Below, piece after piece: positions 1 through 8,479 of a DNA stretch of 23,907 bases. The translations under genes were made by a program, and so were the position numbers. The notes beneath the pieces were generated by a model. It was not told the DNA's origin. It made no database searches and worked only from the letters and a program-made list of their open reading frames with translations. Position 1 is the stretch's first letter, and every line of letters begins with the position of its first letter. Location: assembly GCA_964531265.1 (NCBI GenBank), contig CAZHDW010000024.1:1-23907 (forward strand). Direction: 5' to 3'. This DNA is from Hominenteromicrobium sp964531265 (lineage in GTDB: Bacteria; Bacillota; Clostridia; Oscillospirales; Acutalibacteraceae).

Positions 1-30
1 ATATAAAATATTACAATATAAAAGAATCTC

Positions 31-59
31 TTTACGAATCCACTTTTTTGAGATATAAT
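31..59 (+). promoter_or_regulatory. Probable sigma-A promoter of fhs operon
   Basis: A perfect -10 box TATAAT lies at 54-59. TTTACG at 31-36 sits 17 bases upstream and matches the -35 consensus at four of six positions. The surrounding DNA is very AT-rich. The next gene downstream in this orientation is fhs, so the expected leader is about 60 nt. The assignment rests on sequence match only. Confidence 0.6.
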
Positions 60-126
60 TAATAGTGAATAAATTTGGTCGCTCGGCCGATAACATTACA
101 CGGAAAATGAAAGGTTGGTTTTGAGG

Positions 127-1797
127 ATGCTTACCGATATCGAAATTGCTCAGCAGACAAAATTGAGACCAATTGCGGATATTGCCGAGGAGCTCGGTGT
201 CCGCACGGAAGAACTTGAGCCCTATGGCAGATTCAAGGCAAAATTGAACGATGATCTTGTTCAGCGCTTGCAAGACAAGCCGGATGGAAAGCTGATACTT
301 GTTACAGCGATCAATCCGACTCCGGCAGGTGAGGGAAAGACAACCACCACTGCCGGTCTGGGACAGGCAATGGCTAAAATCGGCAAAAACGCCGTTATTG
401 CCCTCAGAGAGCCGTCTCTCGGCCCTGTCTTTGGCGTTAAGGGTGGCGCTGCCGGTGGCGGATACGCTCAGGTCCTTCCGATGGAGGATATCAACCTTCA
501 TTTTACAGGCGATATGCACGCCATTACCTCCGCCAACAACCTGCTCTGTGCTATGCTGGATAACCATTTGCAGCAGGGAAATTTGCTCGGTATTGACCAG
601 AGAAGAATTCTTGTTAAGCGCTGTGTTGACATGAATGACCGTGCGCTTAGAAATGTTATTGTCGGTCTCGGCGGAAAGATTAACGGTGTTCCGCGTGAGG
701 ATGGCTTTATCATAACAGTAGCCAGTGAGGTTATGGCTATTCTTTGCCTTGCAAGGGATCTTGCAGATTTGAAGGAAAGACTGGGCAGAATACTCATCGC
801 TTATACATATGACAATAAGCCCGTATTTGCTAAGGATATCAATGCAGACGGCGCTATGACCGCACTGTTGAAGGATGCTATCAATCCGAACCTTGTTCAG
901 ACTATCGAAGGCACTCCCGCAATTATGCATGGCGGCCCGTTCGCAAATATTGCTCATGGCTGTAACTCCGTTCGTGCAACTAAGCTTGCTCTTAAGCTCG
1001 GTGATTACTGCATAACAGAGGCCGGCTTTGGCTCTGACCTCGGCGCTGAGAAATTCCTTGATATCAAGTGCAGAATGGCCGATCTGCATCCGGACTGCAT
1101 CGTTGTCGTTGCAACAGTTCGTGCGCTTAAGTACAACGGTGGAGTTCCTAAGACAGAGCTTGCTACGGAAAATGTTGAGGCACTTAAGAAGGGCGCGGTC
1201 AACCTCTGTGCTCATGTTGAGAACATGCAGAAGTACGGCGTTCCGGTCGTAGTGGCTATCAACAGATTCCATACTGATACAGAAGCTGAGCTTCAGGTTA
1301 TCGATGATACATGTAAGGCTCTCGGCGTTGAATACGCTCTCTCCGAGGTCTTTGCAAAGGGCGGAGAAGGCGGCATAGAGCTTGCTGAAACTATCTGCAA
1401 GGTTATTGACACAACTGAGTCCAAATTCCAGCCGATCTATTCCATTGAAAAGACTGTTGAAGAAAAGATAGAGACCATCGCAGAAGAGATTTACGGTGCT
1501 TCCGGTGTGGTATTCACAAATGCCGCCAAGAAGTCCCTCAAGGATATCAAGGCTCTGGGTGGGGATGATATGCCCATTTGTATCGCAAAAACACAGTATT
1601 CTCTCTCCGATAACGCAAGTCTGCTCGGCAGACCGAGTGGCTTTGAGATAACCATTCGTGATCTCAAGCTCTCAAACGGTGCCGGTTTTGTGGTAGCATA
1701 TGCAGGCGATGTTATGACCATGCCCGGCTTGCCCAAGGTACCGTCAGCAGAGAAGATCGATGTCGGCGAAGACGGCATGATCCACGGCCTGTTCTAA
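127..1797 (+). CDS. fhs: Formate--tetrahydrofolate ligase
   Basis: Cytoplasmic enzyme that condenses formate and tetrahydrofolate with ATP hydrolysis to give 10-formyl-THF, feeding purine and formylmethionine synthesis and the methyl branch of the Wood-Ljungdahl pathway. The ATG at 127 gives 556 residues, the usual family length, and an N-terminus typical of the family (MLTDIEIAQ). In-frame TTG codons at 115 and 121 are alternatives; the AAAGG at 110-114 sits 6 bases before TTG 121 and 12 before ATG 127, so the exact start is not settled. The P-loop GEGKTTTT is at residues 68-75, followed by the conserved GPVFGVKGGAAGGG segment. Four bases separate its stop from tsaE, so the two are probably co-transcribed. 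Family identity is not in doubt; whether it serves acetogenesis or only one-carbon supply cannot be told here. Confidence 0.97.
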   Translation: MLTDIEIAQQTKLRPIADIAEELGVRTEELEPYGRFKAKLNDDLVQRLQDKPDGKLILVTAINPTPAGEGKTTTTAGLGQAMAKIGKNAVIALREPSLGPVFGVKGGAAGGGYAQVLPMEDINLHFTGDMHAITSANNLLCAMLDNHLQQGNLLGIDQRRILVKRCVDMNDRALRNVIVGLGGKINGVPREDGFIITVASEVMAILCLARDLADLKERLGRILIAYTYDNKPVFAKDINADGAMTALLKDAINPNLVQTIEGTPAIMHGGPFANIAHGCNSVRATKLALKLGDYCITEAGFGSDLGAEKFLDIKCRMADLHPDCIVVVATVRALKYNGGVPKTELATENVEALKKGAVNLCAHVENMQKYGVPVVVAINRFHTDTEAELQVIDDTCKALGVEYALSEVFAKGGEGGIELAETICKVIDTTESKFQPIYSIEKTVEEKIETIAEEIYGASGVVFTNAAKKSLKDIKALGGDDMPICIAKTQYSLSDNASLLGRPSGFEITIRDLKLSNGAGFVVAYAGDVMTMPGLPKVPSAEKIDVGEDGMIHGLF

Positions 1798-1801
1798 GAG
1801 C

Positions 1802-2227
1802 ATGGCGGTATTTGTATCTAAATCCCTCAAGGAAACGGAAGCACTTGCTGCCAGAGTAGCAGAAAAGCTGCATGGCGGCGAGGTAATAGCTTTTACCGGG
1901 CCGATGGGTATGGGTAAAACTGCCTTTACACGTGGTTTGGTACTTGCTTTGAACGGTGAAGATATTGTTTCAAGCCCCACATTCGCACTTGTCAATGAGT
2001 ACAATACTCGACTCACGGTACAGCATTTTGACATGTACCGTGTTTCGGGTTGGGACGATTTATATTCTACCGGCTTTTTTGATTACCTTGACACTGATAA
2101 TGTTCTTGTGATCGAGTGGAGCGAGAATATCGAGGGTGCGCTCCCCGAAAACACCATCCATATCGATATCAAGAAGGGTGCTTCGGAGAATGAGCGAGTC
2201 TTTACAATAGACGGAATTGAGCTTTAA
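1802..2227 (+). CDS. tsaE: tRNA threonylcarbamoyladenosine biosynthesis ATPase TsaE
   Basis: Small ATPase that works with TsaB and TsaD to transfer threonylcarbamoyl to A37 of ANN-decoding tRNAs (t6A modification). At 141 residues it has normal family length. The Walker A motif GPMGMGKT lies at residues 33-40, preceded by the strand GEVIAFTG, and followed by the family-typical SSPTFALVNEY segment and a late VIEWSEN motif. The start is only four bases after the fhs stop and has no good Shine-Dalgarno sequence, which suggests translation coupled to fhs. tsaB follows 37 bases downstream, the usual pairing in Firmicutes. Confidence 0.95.
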   Translation: MAVFVSKSLKETEALAARVAEKLHGGEVIAFTGPMGMGKTAFTRGLVLALNGEDIVSSPTFALVNEYNTRLTVQHFDMYRVSGWDDLYSTGFFDYLDTDNVLVIEWSENIEGALPENTIHIDIKKGASENERVFTIDGIEL

Positions 2228-2264
2228 GCTTAAAAACTTCGCAAATGTAAGAAAAGGATAGTTT

Positions 2265-2972
2265 ATGCTGATTTTAGCACTTGATTCCTCAGCAGGCCCG
2301 GCTTCTGCCGCTCTGATCGAGGATGAAAAGATAGTTTCTGAATTTTATATCAATACTAAACAGACACACAGTCAAACATTGATGCCAATGGTCGAGTCCG
2401 TCTTGAAAATGACCCAGAAAACATTGGACGACCTGGACTGCATAGTTGTATCGGTTGGCCCGGGATCCTTTACAGGTGTTCGCATCGGTGTTTCCTGCGT
2501 TAAGGGCTTGGCTATGGTAAAAAACATTCCCTGCGTAGGTGTTTCCACCTTAAGGGCTATGGCTGAGAATGCCCGCGGAACCGATTGCGTCTTGTGCGCC
2601 GTTATGGATGCAAGATGCGGACAGGTGTATAACGCCATCTTCCGCGTGACGGGTGATAGGATAGAGCGTCTGTGTGAAGACAGGGCGTTGCCGATTTCCG
2701 AGCTCTACGAGGAATGCTGCCATTACGGCGAGCAATTGATGCTGGTCGGTGACGGCGCGCAGCTCTGTTACAAGACCTTTGCAGATTTCGGCGCTAAATT
2801 ACTCCAGCCGCAGCTCCAATATCAAAGAGCCAGCGGAGTCGGAATGGCTGCAAAAACAATGTTTGAAAACGGCGAGCACGTAACACCGGATGCACTTATG
2901 CCGCTGTATCTTCGCTTGCCGCAGGCTGAACGTGAGCTTAAAAAGAAAAACGAAATGAAAACGGAGGGTTAA
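2265..2972 (+). CDS. tsaB: tRNA threonylcarbamoyladenosine biosynthesis protein TsaB
   Basis: ASKHA-fold scaffold that heterodimerises with TsaD in the t6A synthase; it is a degenerate paralogue of TsaD without its own catalysis. At 235 residues it starts with the strand ILALDSSAGPASAAL and carries the diagnostic VGPGSFTGVRIG motif at about residues 64-75, with LYLRLPQAE near the C-terminus as in other TsaB proteins. No RimI acetyltransferase domain is fused. The ribosome binding site AAAAGGA precedes the ATG at good spacing. The rpiB start follows three bases after the stop. TsaD and TsaC are not in this window. Confidence 0.95.
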   Translation: MLILALDSSAGPASAALIEDEKIVSEFYINTKQTHSQTLMPMVESVLKMTQKTLDDLDCIVVSVGPGSFTGVRIGVSCVKGLAMVKNIPCVGVSTLRAMAENARGTDCVLCAVMDARCGQVYNAIFRVTGDRIERLCEDRALPISELYEECCHYGEQLMLVGDGAQLCYKTFADFGAKLLQPQLQYQRASGVGMAAKTMFENGEHVTPDALMPLYLRLPQAERELKKKNEMKTEG

Positions 2973-2975
2973 AAA

Positions 2976-3419
2976 ATGATCGCACTTGGTTGTGACCACG
3001 GCGGCTTCGCTTTGAAGGAAGCTGTCAAGAAGCATCTTGAAGAAAAGGGAATAGAGGTAAAGGATTTTGGCTGCTATTCCACAGATAGCGTTGACTACGC
3101 AGTTCATGCCGCTAAGGTGGCTCACTGTGTAGCGGACGGTGAGGCTGAGTACGGAATTCTTGTTTGCTCTACCGGTATCGGTATCTCCATTGCAGCGAAT
3201 AAGGTAAAGGGCATCAGAGCTGCTCTCTGCTGCGATACTCATGCCGCTGAGATGACTCGCCGCCACAACAATGCCAATATTCTGTGCATGGGCGGACTTG
3301 TTATAGATGAGAAGACCGGACTCGACATTGTTGATACATTCCTGTCCTTTGATTTCGAGGGTGGACGTCATCAGCGCAGAGTCGACCAGATCTCAGCAAT
3401 TGAAAATGGCGAGCTTTAA
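2976..3419 (+). CDS. rpiB: Ribose-5-phosphate isomerase B
   Basis: Cytoplasmic isomerase (RpiB/LacA/LacB family) that interconverts ribose 5-phosphate and ribulose 5-phosphate in the pentose phosphate pathway, supplying PRPP precursor. The 147-residue protein has the N-terminal DHGG motif at residues 7-10, the CSTGIG active-site loop with Cys64 as the likely acid/base residue, and the conserved HNNAN segment with His97. It lies three bases after tsaB and has a GGAGG ribosome binding site inside the tsaB 3' end, so it is translationally coupled. Placement before upp makes sense because PRPP links the two products. LacAB-like sugar phosphate isomerases are the alternative family members, but the motifs fit RpiB. 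Confidence 0.94.
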   Translation: MIALGCDHGGFALKEAVKKHLEEKGIEVKDFGCYSTDSVDYAVHAAKVAHCVADGEAEYGILVCSTGIGISIAANKVKGIRAALCCDTHAAEMTRRHNNANILCMGGLVIDEKTGLDIVDTFLSFDFEGGRHQRRVDQISAIENGEL

Positions 3420-3449
3420 TTGCCAAATAAATAATAAGGGGTATTTGTC

Positions 3450-4082
3450 ATGAATGATAACATTTTCATTATGGATCATCCACTGATCCAGCATAAGCTT
3501 ACCTTCCTGAGAGATAAGAATACCGGAACACAGCAGTTCCGTACACTTGTCAGCGAAATTGCAACGCTTATGTGCTATGAGGCCACACGTGATCTTCCGC
3601 TTATGGAGGTACAGACCGAAACACCGATGCAGGTAGCAACTACCAAGGTCATCGCTGGCCGTAAGCTTGCTTTTGTTCCGATTCTCCGCGCCGGTCTCGG
3701 TATGGTAGATGGCGTTTTGCAGCTTGTTCCGAGTGCTAAGGTCGGTCATATTGGCCTTTATCGTGACCACGATACCCTCCAGCCTGTTGAATACTACAAC
3801 AAGCTTCCGTCCGATATCAACGAGCGTGACGTTATCGTTCTTGATCCGATGCTTGCAACCGGCGGCTCTGCTATAGACGCTATCACCATTGTTAAGCGTT
3901 CCAATCCGAGGAGCATCAAGTTCCTCTGCATCATTGCAGCTCCCGAGGGACTCAAGGCTCTCAGCGAGGCTCATCCCGATGTTCATATCTACTGTGCATC
4001 CCTTGATGAGAAGCTCAACGAAAACGGATATATCATTCCGGGTCTCGGTGATGCCGGTGACAGAATCTTCGGCACAAAATAA
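3450..4082 (+). CDS. upp: Uracil phosphoribosyltransferase
   Basis: Pyrimidine salvage enzyme that makes UMP from uracil and PRPP. The 210-residue length is typical. The PRPP-binding loop (LDPMLATGGSA) spans about residues 131-141, preceded by PILRAGLGMVDG at about 77-88. The uracil-binding C-terminus contains the GDAGDRIFGT signature. The ATG has an AAGGGG ribosome binding site nine bases upstream. It is the last gene of the operon, 30 bases after rpiB and followed by a strong hairpin. Confidence 0.97.
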   Translation: MNDNIFIMDHPLIQHKLTFLRDKNTGTQQFRTLVSEIATLMCYEATRDLPLMEVQTETPMQVATTKVIAGRKLAFVPILRAGLGMVDGVLQLVPSAKVGHIGLYRDHDTLQPVEYYNKLPSDINERDVIVLDPMLATGGSAIDAITIVKRSNPRSIKFLCIIAAPEGLKALSEAHPDVHIYCASLDEKLNENGYIIPGLGDAGDRIFGTK

Positions 4083-4094
4083 TTCTAAATGATT

Positions 4095-4139
4095 AAAACC
4101 TCTGCATGGCAGCTATTACACTGCCTCGCAGAGGTTTTT
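4095..4139. terminator. Bidirectional Rho-independent terminator between upp and GH20 gene
   Basis: A 10-bp stem (AAACCTCTGC at 4096-4105 with GCAGAGGTTT at 4128-4137) continues with an inner GGCAG/CTGCC stem around an eight-base loop. The plus strand runs into TTTTT, and the minus strand into TTTT. It separates two converging genes and can serve both. Confidence 0.9.
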
Positions 4140-4151
4140 GTTTATCACAGC

Positions 4152-5729
4152 TTATCTTTTGAACATCTGTGCTATATACGGTATATCTTCGGGTTCGAAA
4201 AACTTTGAGAAAAACACATTGATTATAACGGAAGGATCAATGCTGCCGTCAGCCAGAGAGCCCTCCTTAACAGTGTCAGAAATACCGCGGAACATTCTGG
4301 AGAGATATTCGACGCCTTCTTTTCTGCGTTCTTCACCCTGAGGATCCCACCAGATTTCCGGAGTACCTGCAGCTCCAAGCTTTTCAGCCTTTGCTGAAAG
4401 CACGATAAGACGTCTCTTGAAATCCTCATAATCTCTCTCGTTAGACCATGCGACTTCTGCAAGTGCATATGCGCGGGGGAAGATTCTCTGTAAGAGAAGG
4501 GAAGACTCCACTATATGCTCGGACCAGAGGCAAGATTCTATTCCGACAAGGTTTTCAGATTCACCGCATGGCGTGCTTCCGATCATCGGAGTGCAGTTAT
4601 ATATGCGCTTAAGCGGTATCATGCTGTGAGGATAGTCAAAGTAAAGGTCAAACATTTCGGAGTAAATAAATTTGCCGCCCTTATTGTAATACTCTATCAT
4701 CTGCGGAAGATGCTGAGCAGTCCAATACTGAATCAAAGTATTCTCGGGGATGTCTCTGGCTTTCAGAGAATCATTCCAGCAAATCGGCTCTTTGCCGAGC
4801 TTTCGAAGAATTTCAGCAACACGCATTGAGAAATATCCCTGCAGATCCTCTTCGTTTTCCAGTCCCTCATCAAGCATGCGTTGGCGACAATGAGGACACT
4901 TTTTCCATTCGGTCTTCGGAGCTTCATCGCCTCCAATATGGAACTTCTTGCCGGGGAAGAGAGGGCATATTTCTGTCAGCAGGGTGTCGAGCATCTCAAA
5001 TATGCTTTCCTTGCCTGCACAGAGGATTATCGGATAAATTCCGCCCGTAACGGCCAGCTGAACCTTCTCGCCGGAACAGCTATACTCCGGATATGCGGCC
5101 AGCAGGCCGGTGGTATGACCTGGGAGATCTATCTCGGGAATTATTTCAACGCCGCGAATATGTGCGTAATGCACTATCTCCCTGATCTCGTCCTGAGTAT
5201 AATAATCTCCGCTGGTTTCATGGAGCAGCGGGAAAGACTGACATTCGATGCGCCAACCCTGATCATCCGTCAGATGCCAGTGAAGCGTATTCATCTTTAC
5301 AAGCGAAAGCTGCTCTATTACCTTCTTTACGGTTTCGACCGGGAAGAAGTGACGGGCACAATCAAGGCTCTGAGCTCTGTATCCGTAACGAGGCTTATCT
5401 GTAACCGTACCGATTGGAATAGTGCGGCTCTCGTCCAAAAGATGATATACCGATGTCAGCGCCCAAATAACGCCCTGCTCGGACGAAGCCGATATCTCAA
5501 TGCCATCGGAAGTCACGGTCAGTCCGTATTCTTCATTTTCCATGGCATCGTCACAGCTGAGTTTCAGCCACGGTACAGCATCAATTTGAGCAGACTCCGT
5601 TCTCTGCAAAAAAGCAGTCACGCACCACGGCGCAAAGCCTCCGAAATCTATTGAAAACGAGTGGGGAAGAGTAACGCGCAAGGTATCAAAATCTGCCAAA
5701 CCATTTGGATTAGGTATGATCGTATGCAT
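4152..5729 (-). CDS. Glycoside hydrolase family 20 beta-N-acetylhexosaminidase, cytoplasmic
   Basis: Retaining hexosaminidase that removes terminal beta-GlcNAc/GalNAc by substrate-assisted catalysis. The 525-residue protein has an N-terminal GH20b-like alpha/beta domain (about 1-110), then a TIM barrel with MNTLHWHLTDDQGWR (146-160) and the catalytic pair Asp268-Glu269 in HIGGDEA. Substrate-pocket tryptophans appear later in the barrel (CWND, YWTA, LWSEH). About 80 C-terminal residues lie beyond the barrel and match no domain I recognise. There is no signal peptide, so it probably acts on imported oligosaccharides or peptidoglycan/chitin fragments. A strong GAGGAGG ribosome binding site precedes the ATG. 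It is the last gene of a minus-strand operon, 23 bases after the HD gene. Confidence 0.92.
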   Translation of the reverse strand: MHTIIPNPNGLADFDTLRVTLPHSFSIDFGGFAPWCVTAFLQRTESAQIDAVPWLKLSCDDAMENEEYGLTVTSDGIEISASSEQGVIWALTSVYHLLDESRTIPIGTVTDKPRYGYRAQSLDCARHFFPVETVKKVIEQLSLVKMNTLHWHLTDDQGWRIECQSFPLLHETSGDYYTQDEIREIVHYAHIRGVEIIPEIDLPGHTTGLLAAYPEYSCSGEKVQLAVTGGIYPIILCAGKESIFEMLDTLLTEICPLFPGKKFHIGGDEAPKTEWKKCPHCRQRMLDEGLENEEDLQGYFSMRVAEILRKLGKEPICWNDSLKARDIPENTLIQYWTAQHLPQMIEYYNKGGKFIYSEMFDLYFDYPHSMIPLKRIYNCTPMIGSTPCGESENLVGIESCLWSEHIVESSLLLQRIFPRAYALAEVAWSNERDYEDFKRRLIVLSAKAEKLGAAGTPEIWWDPQGEERRKEGVEYLSRMFRGISDTVKEGSLADGSIDPSVIINVFFSKFFEPEDIPYIAQMFKR

Positions 5730-5752
5730 AATATATCCTCCTCAAATGAGAT

Positions 5753-6430
5753 TTACAGAAGTCTTGTATTGTTAATAATAAGCTCAAAGGTAAGCGAAAA
5801 AAAGTCCGCAGCCTTACGACAGAGAACCATTCGGTCGAGGAATATTTCAAAATACTCCATAACCGGGCATATTTCTGTATCGATGTCTATATCAAATACG
5901 CAGAGCTTCTTCTCAGCGTCGATTCTGAGGTCGGAATGCTCAACGGCAAAATTGACGCGGTCGTGTATGTCCGATGCAATGATAGCGTCCTTGCGTACTC
6001 TGCTGCGGCGAACATCACTCTTATCGGATAATATTAGTGCTGCCGAAACCGCATTGACCGGAAAAGCTGTCTTTTCATCATGATGACCGATAGCGGAACA
6101 GATGGTAGCTATCTCCTCAGGGGGCATATTCAGCTTATTCAACAACGTGAAAGCCATTATTGCGCCGCTGTGAGCATGGTCAACACGATTAACAGTATTG
6201 CCGATATCATGAAGATACCCTGCGATCTCAGCAAGATCACAGGTTCGCGCGTCGTACCCGAGGGATTCAAGAATCCCCCGGGCATATTCTGCGCATCGCT
6301 TTGCATGAGCCCGTCCATGCTCCGTAAATCCAAGAGCGTGCAGACAACTGTTTCCAGACTCTATGTATGTCACAACCTCGGGATTTGAGAAAATCTCCAT
6401 TGGCGTGATTATATTATATTGATACTCCAT
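5753..6430 (-). CDS. HD-domain phosphohydrolase
   Basis: Probable metal-dependent phosphohydrolase of the HD superfamily. From the ATG at 6430 it has 225 residues. Metal ligands are visible in order: His38 or His42 (EHGRAH), the His74-Asp75 dyad (GYLHDIGN), later histidines in DHAHSG and GHHDE, and an aspartate in LSDKSD (136-139). The C-terminal third resembles the beta-rich tail seen in clostridial HD proteins and has no second named domain. An upstream in-frame start at 6487 would overlap the peptidase gene by 50 bases; the 6430 start lies just downstream of that gene's stop, so I prefer it. Substrate is unknown; nucleotides are common for this family. Confidence 0.8.
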   Translation of the reverse strand: MEYQYNIITPMEIFSNPEVVTYIESGNSCLHALGFTEHGRAHAKRCAEYARGILESLGYDARTCDLAEIAGYLHDIGNTVNRVDHAHSGAIMAFTLLNKLNMPPEEIATICSAIGHHDEKTAFPVNAVSAALILSDKSDVRRSRVRKDAIIASDIHDRVNFAVEHSDLRIDAEKKLCVFDIDIDTEICPVMEYFEIFLDRMVLCRKAADFFSLTFELIINNTRLL

Positions 6431-6437
6431 ATGCTTA

Positions 6438-7805
6438 TTATTCCGCAGTGAACATGCGATACATTGCTTCAAGGCATATCTGAGCATGAAGCTTATAGTG
6501 CTCGAGGTTCAAAGACTCGTTGCAGTTATGAGCATTGGACTCATCATCTGCGAAGCCTGCACCGAAGGCAACACCATTGCCGAACATCTGTCTTGCATAT
6601 GTGCCGCCGCCCATGGAGTAAATATCGCACTCTTTTCCTGTTATATCCTCGTATGCGCCGGAGAGCAGACGTACAAGATCGCCATCCTTCGGCAGATACA
6701 ATGGAGCCTCATCATGTCCGAGAGTATAGGTGAGGCCATAGCTCTCAACGTTTGCACGAAGTGTCTTATCGATAGCAGAGCCATTTGCAAGTGCGGGATA
6801 ACGAATATCAATAAAGAATGTACCCTCGCCGTTTTCTGCCTTCATAACACCAAGGTTGAAGGTAAGTGCTCCACTGGGAGCATCGGTCATATTTACGCCA
6901 AGGAGAGAGCCGTCATAGGTAAGGCCGATTTTCTCGTCGATAAATGTGAACAGTTTACCGCACTCATCACCCCAAACAGCTACAAGGAGCTTAACGAGAT
7001 GAGCTGCCGCATTAACACCGGCCTGCGGCCAGGAGGCATGGGATGCAACACCGTGAGCTGTGATGTGAGCTCCGTCCTCGGTACGTGTAATATCGAATTT
7101 GACCTCAGCAGCCTCTGCTGCGGCTGTCAGCTTTGCAAGCTCAGCATCGTTGCAAATAACATCGGCCTCTGCCTTATAGGGAACAGCGTTAACAACTGTA
7201 CCTGCCTTGAAGCTCTTGATTCTTTCGCCAACCGGGCCGGAAACAGAGAAATTGAACAGACCCTTTTCACAATGGCAAATGCCATAAGAGGAGTCGGGAG
7301 TAAAGCCCATTGTCGGCTTCTGCTCCTTAGCAAAATAATGAGCCATGTCCTGCATTCCGATTTCTTCGGCAGAACCGAGAACAACACGGAGCTTACGCTT
7401 ACCGATAACACCTGCATCACGAAGAGCACGCAGGCAATGCAGAGCAACGATAGCCGGGCCCTTATTATCGGAAACACCGCGGCCGTATGCAATGCCGTCA
7501 CGGATATCCATTGTGTAAGGATCGCTCAGCCAGCCCTCACCCTCGGGAACAACATCGAGGTGAGCCATAACGACTGCATTTTCATCGCCTTCGCCGAGTT
7601 CAGCGTGCATAGCGTAATAATCCACATTCTTAGCGGTCAAGCCGTAACGCTCGCAAAGCTCCATTGCCTTATCTACAGCAGCAGCGGCGTTTTTGCCAAA
7701 CGGATATTCGCCCTCCTGAGGAACGGCTACTGACGGGATTGCAACGATCTCCGCAAGATCACGGAGTATATCGTCCCAATATTCAAGTATTTTTTCACCA
7801 AACAT
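6438..7805 (-). CDS. M20 family dipeptidase (PepV/Sapep-like)
   Basis: Cytoplasmic zinc aminopeptidase that cleaves dipeptides. The 455-residue protein shows the full M20 ligand set: His82 and Asp84 in MAHLDVVPEGEGW, bridging Asp113 in GRGVSDNKGP, the Glu147-Glu148 pair in GSAEEIG, Asp171 in TPDSSYG and His426 in NAHNCNE. A lid/dimerisation insert lies between about 190 and 330, with the conserved SHASWPQAGVNA segment. The ATG at 7805 is preceded by AAAGGGTG at good spacing; a GTG at 7814 is possible but less likely. It heads the minus-strand operon with the HD and GH20 genes. With the latter, a role in breaking down imported peptides and wall fragments is plausible but inferred. Confidence 0.92.
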   Translation of the reverse strand: MFGEKILEYWDDILRDLAEIVAIPSVAVPQEGEYPFGKNAAAAVDKAMELCERYGLTAKNVDYYAMHAELGEGDENAVVMAHLDVVPEGEGWLSDPYTMDIRDGIAYGRGVSDNKGPAIVALHCLRALRDAGVIGKRKLRVVLGSAEEIGMQDMAHYFAKEQKPTMGFTPDSSYGICHCEKGLFNFSVSGPVGERIKSFKAGTVVNAVPYKAEADVICNDAELAKLTAAAEAAEVKFDITRTEDGAHITAHGVASHASWPQAGVNAAAHLVKLLVAVWGDECGKLFTFIDEKIGLTYDGSLLGVNMTDAPSGALTFNLGVMKAENGEGTFFIDIRYPALANGSAIDKTLRANVESYGLTYTLGHDEAPLYLPKDGDLVRLLSGAYEDITGKECDIYSMGGGTYARQMFGNGVAFGAGFADDESNAHNCNESLNLEHYKLHAQICLEAMYRMFTAE

Positions 7806-7840
7806 ACATAACACCCTTTCTTAAGGAATATATCAATATT

Positions 7841-7869
7841 ATCATAATATATTCTGAGGACAAAATCAA
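7841..7869 (-). promoter_or_regulatory. Probable promoter of the dipeptidase operon
   Basis: Read on the minus strand, TTGATT (7869-7864) and TATGAT (7846-7841) are separated by exactly 17 bases, giving a reasonable sigma-A promoter about 35 bases before the dipeptidase start. The region is AT-rich and shared with the divergent spmA gene, for which I cannot assign a specific sporulation-sigma promoter. Confidence 0.5.
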
Positions 7870-7897
7870 CCAAAACAATCAAAGAAGGTATGAAATC

Positions 7898-8479
7898 GTG
7901 CTGAATTATATTTGGTCGGGCATCATTTTGATAGCTTTTCTTTCGGCATTATTGACCGGACATATCCCGGAGCTCGCTGTATCGTTAGGGGACGGAGCGC
8001 GGTCTGCGATTGAAACTGCCTTTTTGCTGCTTGGCAGTATGTGCTTTTGGAGCGGTCTGATGAGGATAGCAGAGGCTTCCGGCATAGTTGACGGATTCTC
8101 CGGACTTCTGCATCCGTTTATAAGGCTTTTGTTCCCACGCTATGCAGAGGAAGTGTCCATATCAAAGAAAATCACTTCAAATATTGCCGCAAATCTGTTT
8201 GGCATGGGAAATGCAGCTACTCCGGCCGGTTTGGACGCCATGGATGAAATGCAGCGCTTAGATCGATCACCGGACGCACCAACACCGGAGATGATAATGT
8301 TTGTGGTCATGAATACGGTAGCGTTTCAGTTACTGCCGTCGTCTGTTGTTATGCTCAGAGCTTCGTATGGCTGCGATTCCCCTTATGATATCATGCCGCA
8401 TATATGGCTCACATCGTTTGGAAGCCTAATTACCTGTATAATTATGTGTAGGGTCATGGGATGCATATGGAAAAAATAG
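7898..8479 (+). CDS. spmA: Spore maturation protein A
   Basis: Integral membrane protein of the nucleoside-recognition (Gate) family, needed with SpmB for proper dehydration of the spore core. The GTG at 7898 has an AGAAGG ribosome binding site nine bases upstream and yields 193 residues, close to the usual SpmA length. Hydrophobic segments lie near residues 5-25, 40-60, 145-160 and 170-190. The family signature NIAANLFGMGNAATPAGLDAM lies in the middle. spmB overlaps its end by 19 bases, the standard spmAB arrangement. Presence of the pair is good evidence for sporulation ancestry, though not proof that the organism makes spores. Confidence 0.93.
   Translation: MLNYIWSGIILIAFLSALLTGHIPELAVSLGDGARSAIETAFLLLGSMCFWSGLMRIAEASGIVDGFSGLLHPFIRLLFPRYAEEVSISKKITSNIAANLFGMGNAATPAGLDAMDEMQRLDRSPDAPTPEMIMFVVMNTVAFQLLPSSVVMLRASYGCDSPYDIMPHIWLTSFGSLITCIIMCRVMGCIWKK

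Noticed and set aside
6486..7733. A 415-codon plus-strand frame opposite the dipeptidase gene
   Set aside because: It is antisense to an M20 enzyme with every zinc ligand in place, is unusually Cys/Ile rich, and has no family features.
7815..7897. Sporulation sigma-factor promoter for spmA
   Set aside because: GAATA and CATAATA elements occur but are only 12 bases apart, too short for sigma-G/F or sigma-E spacing.
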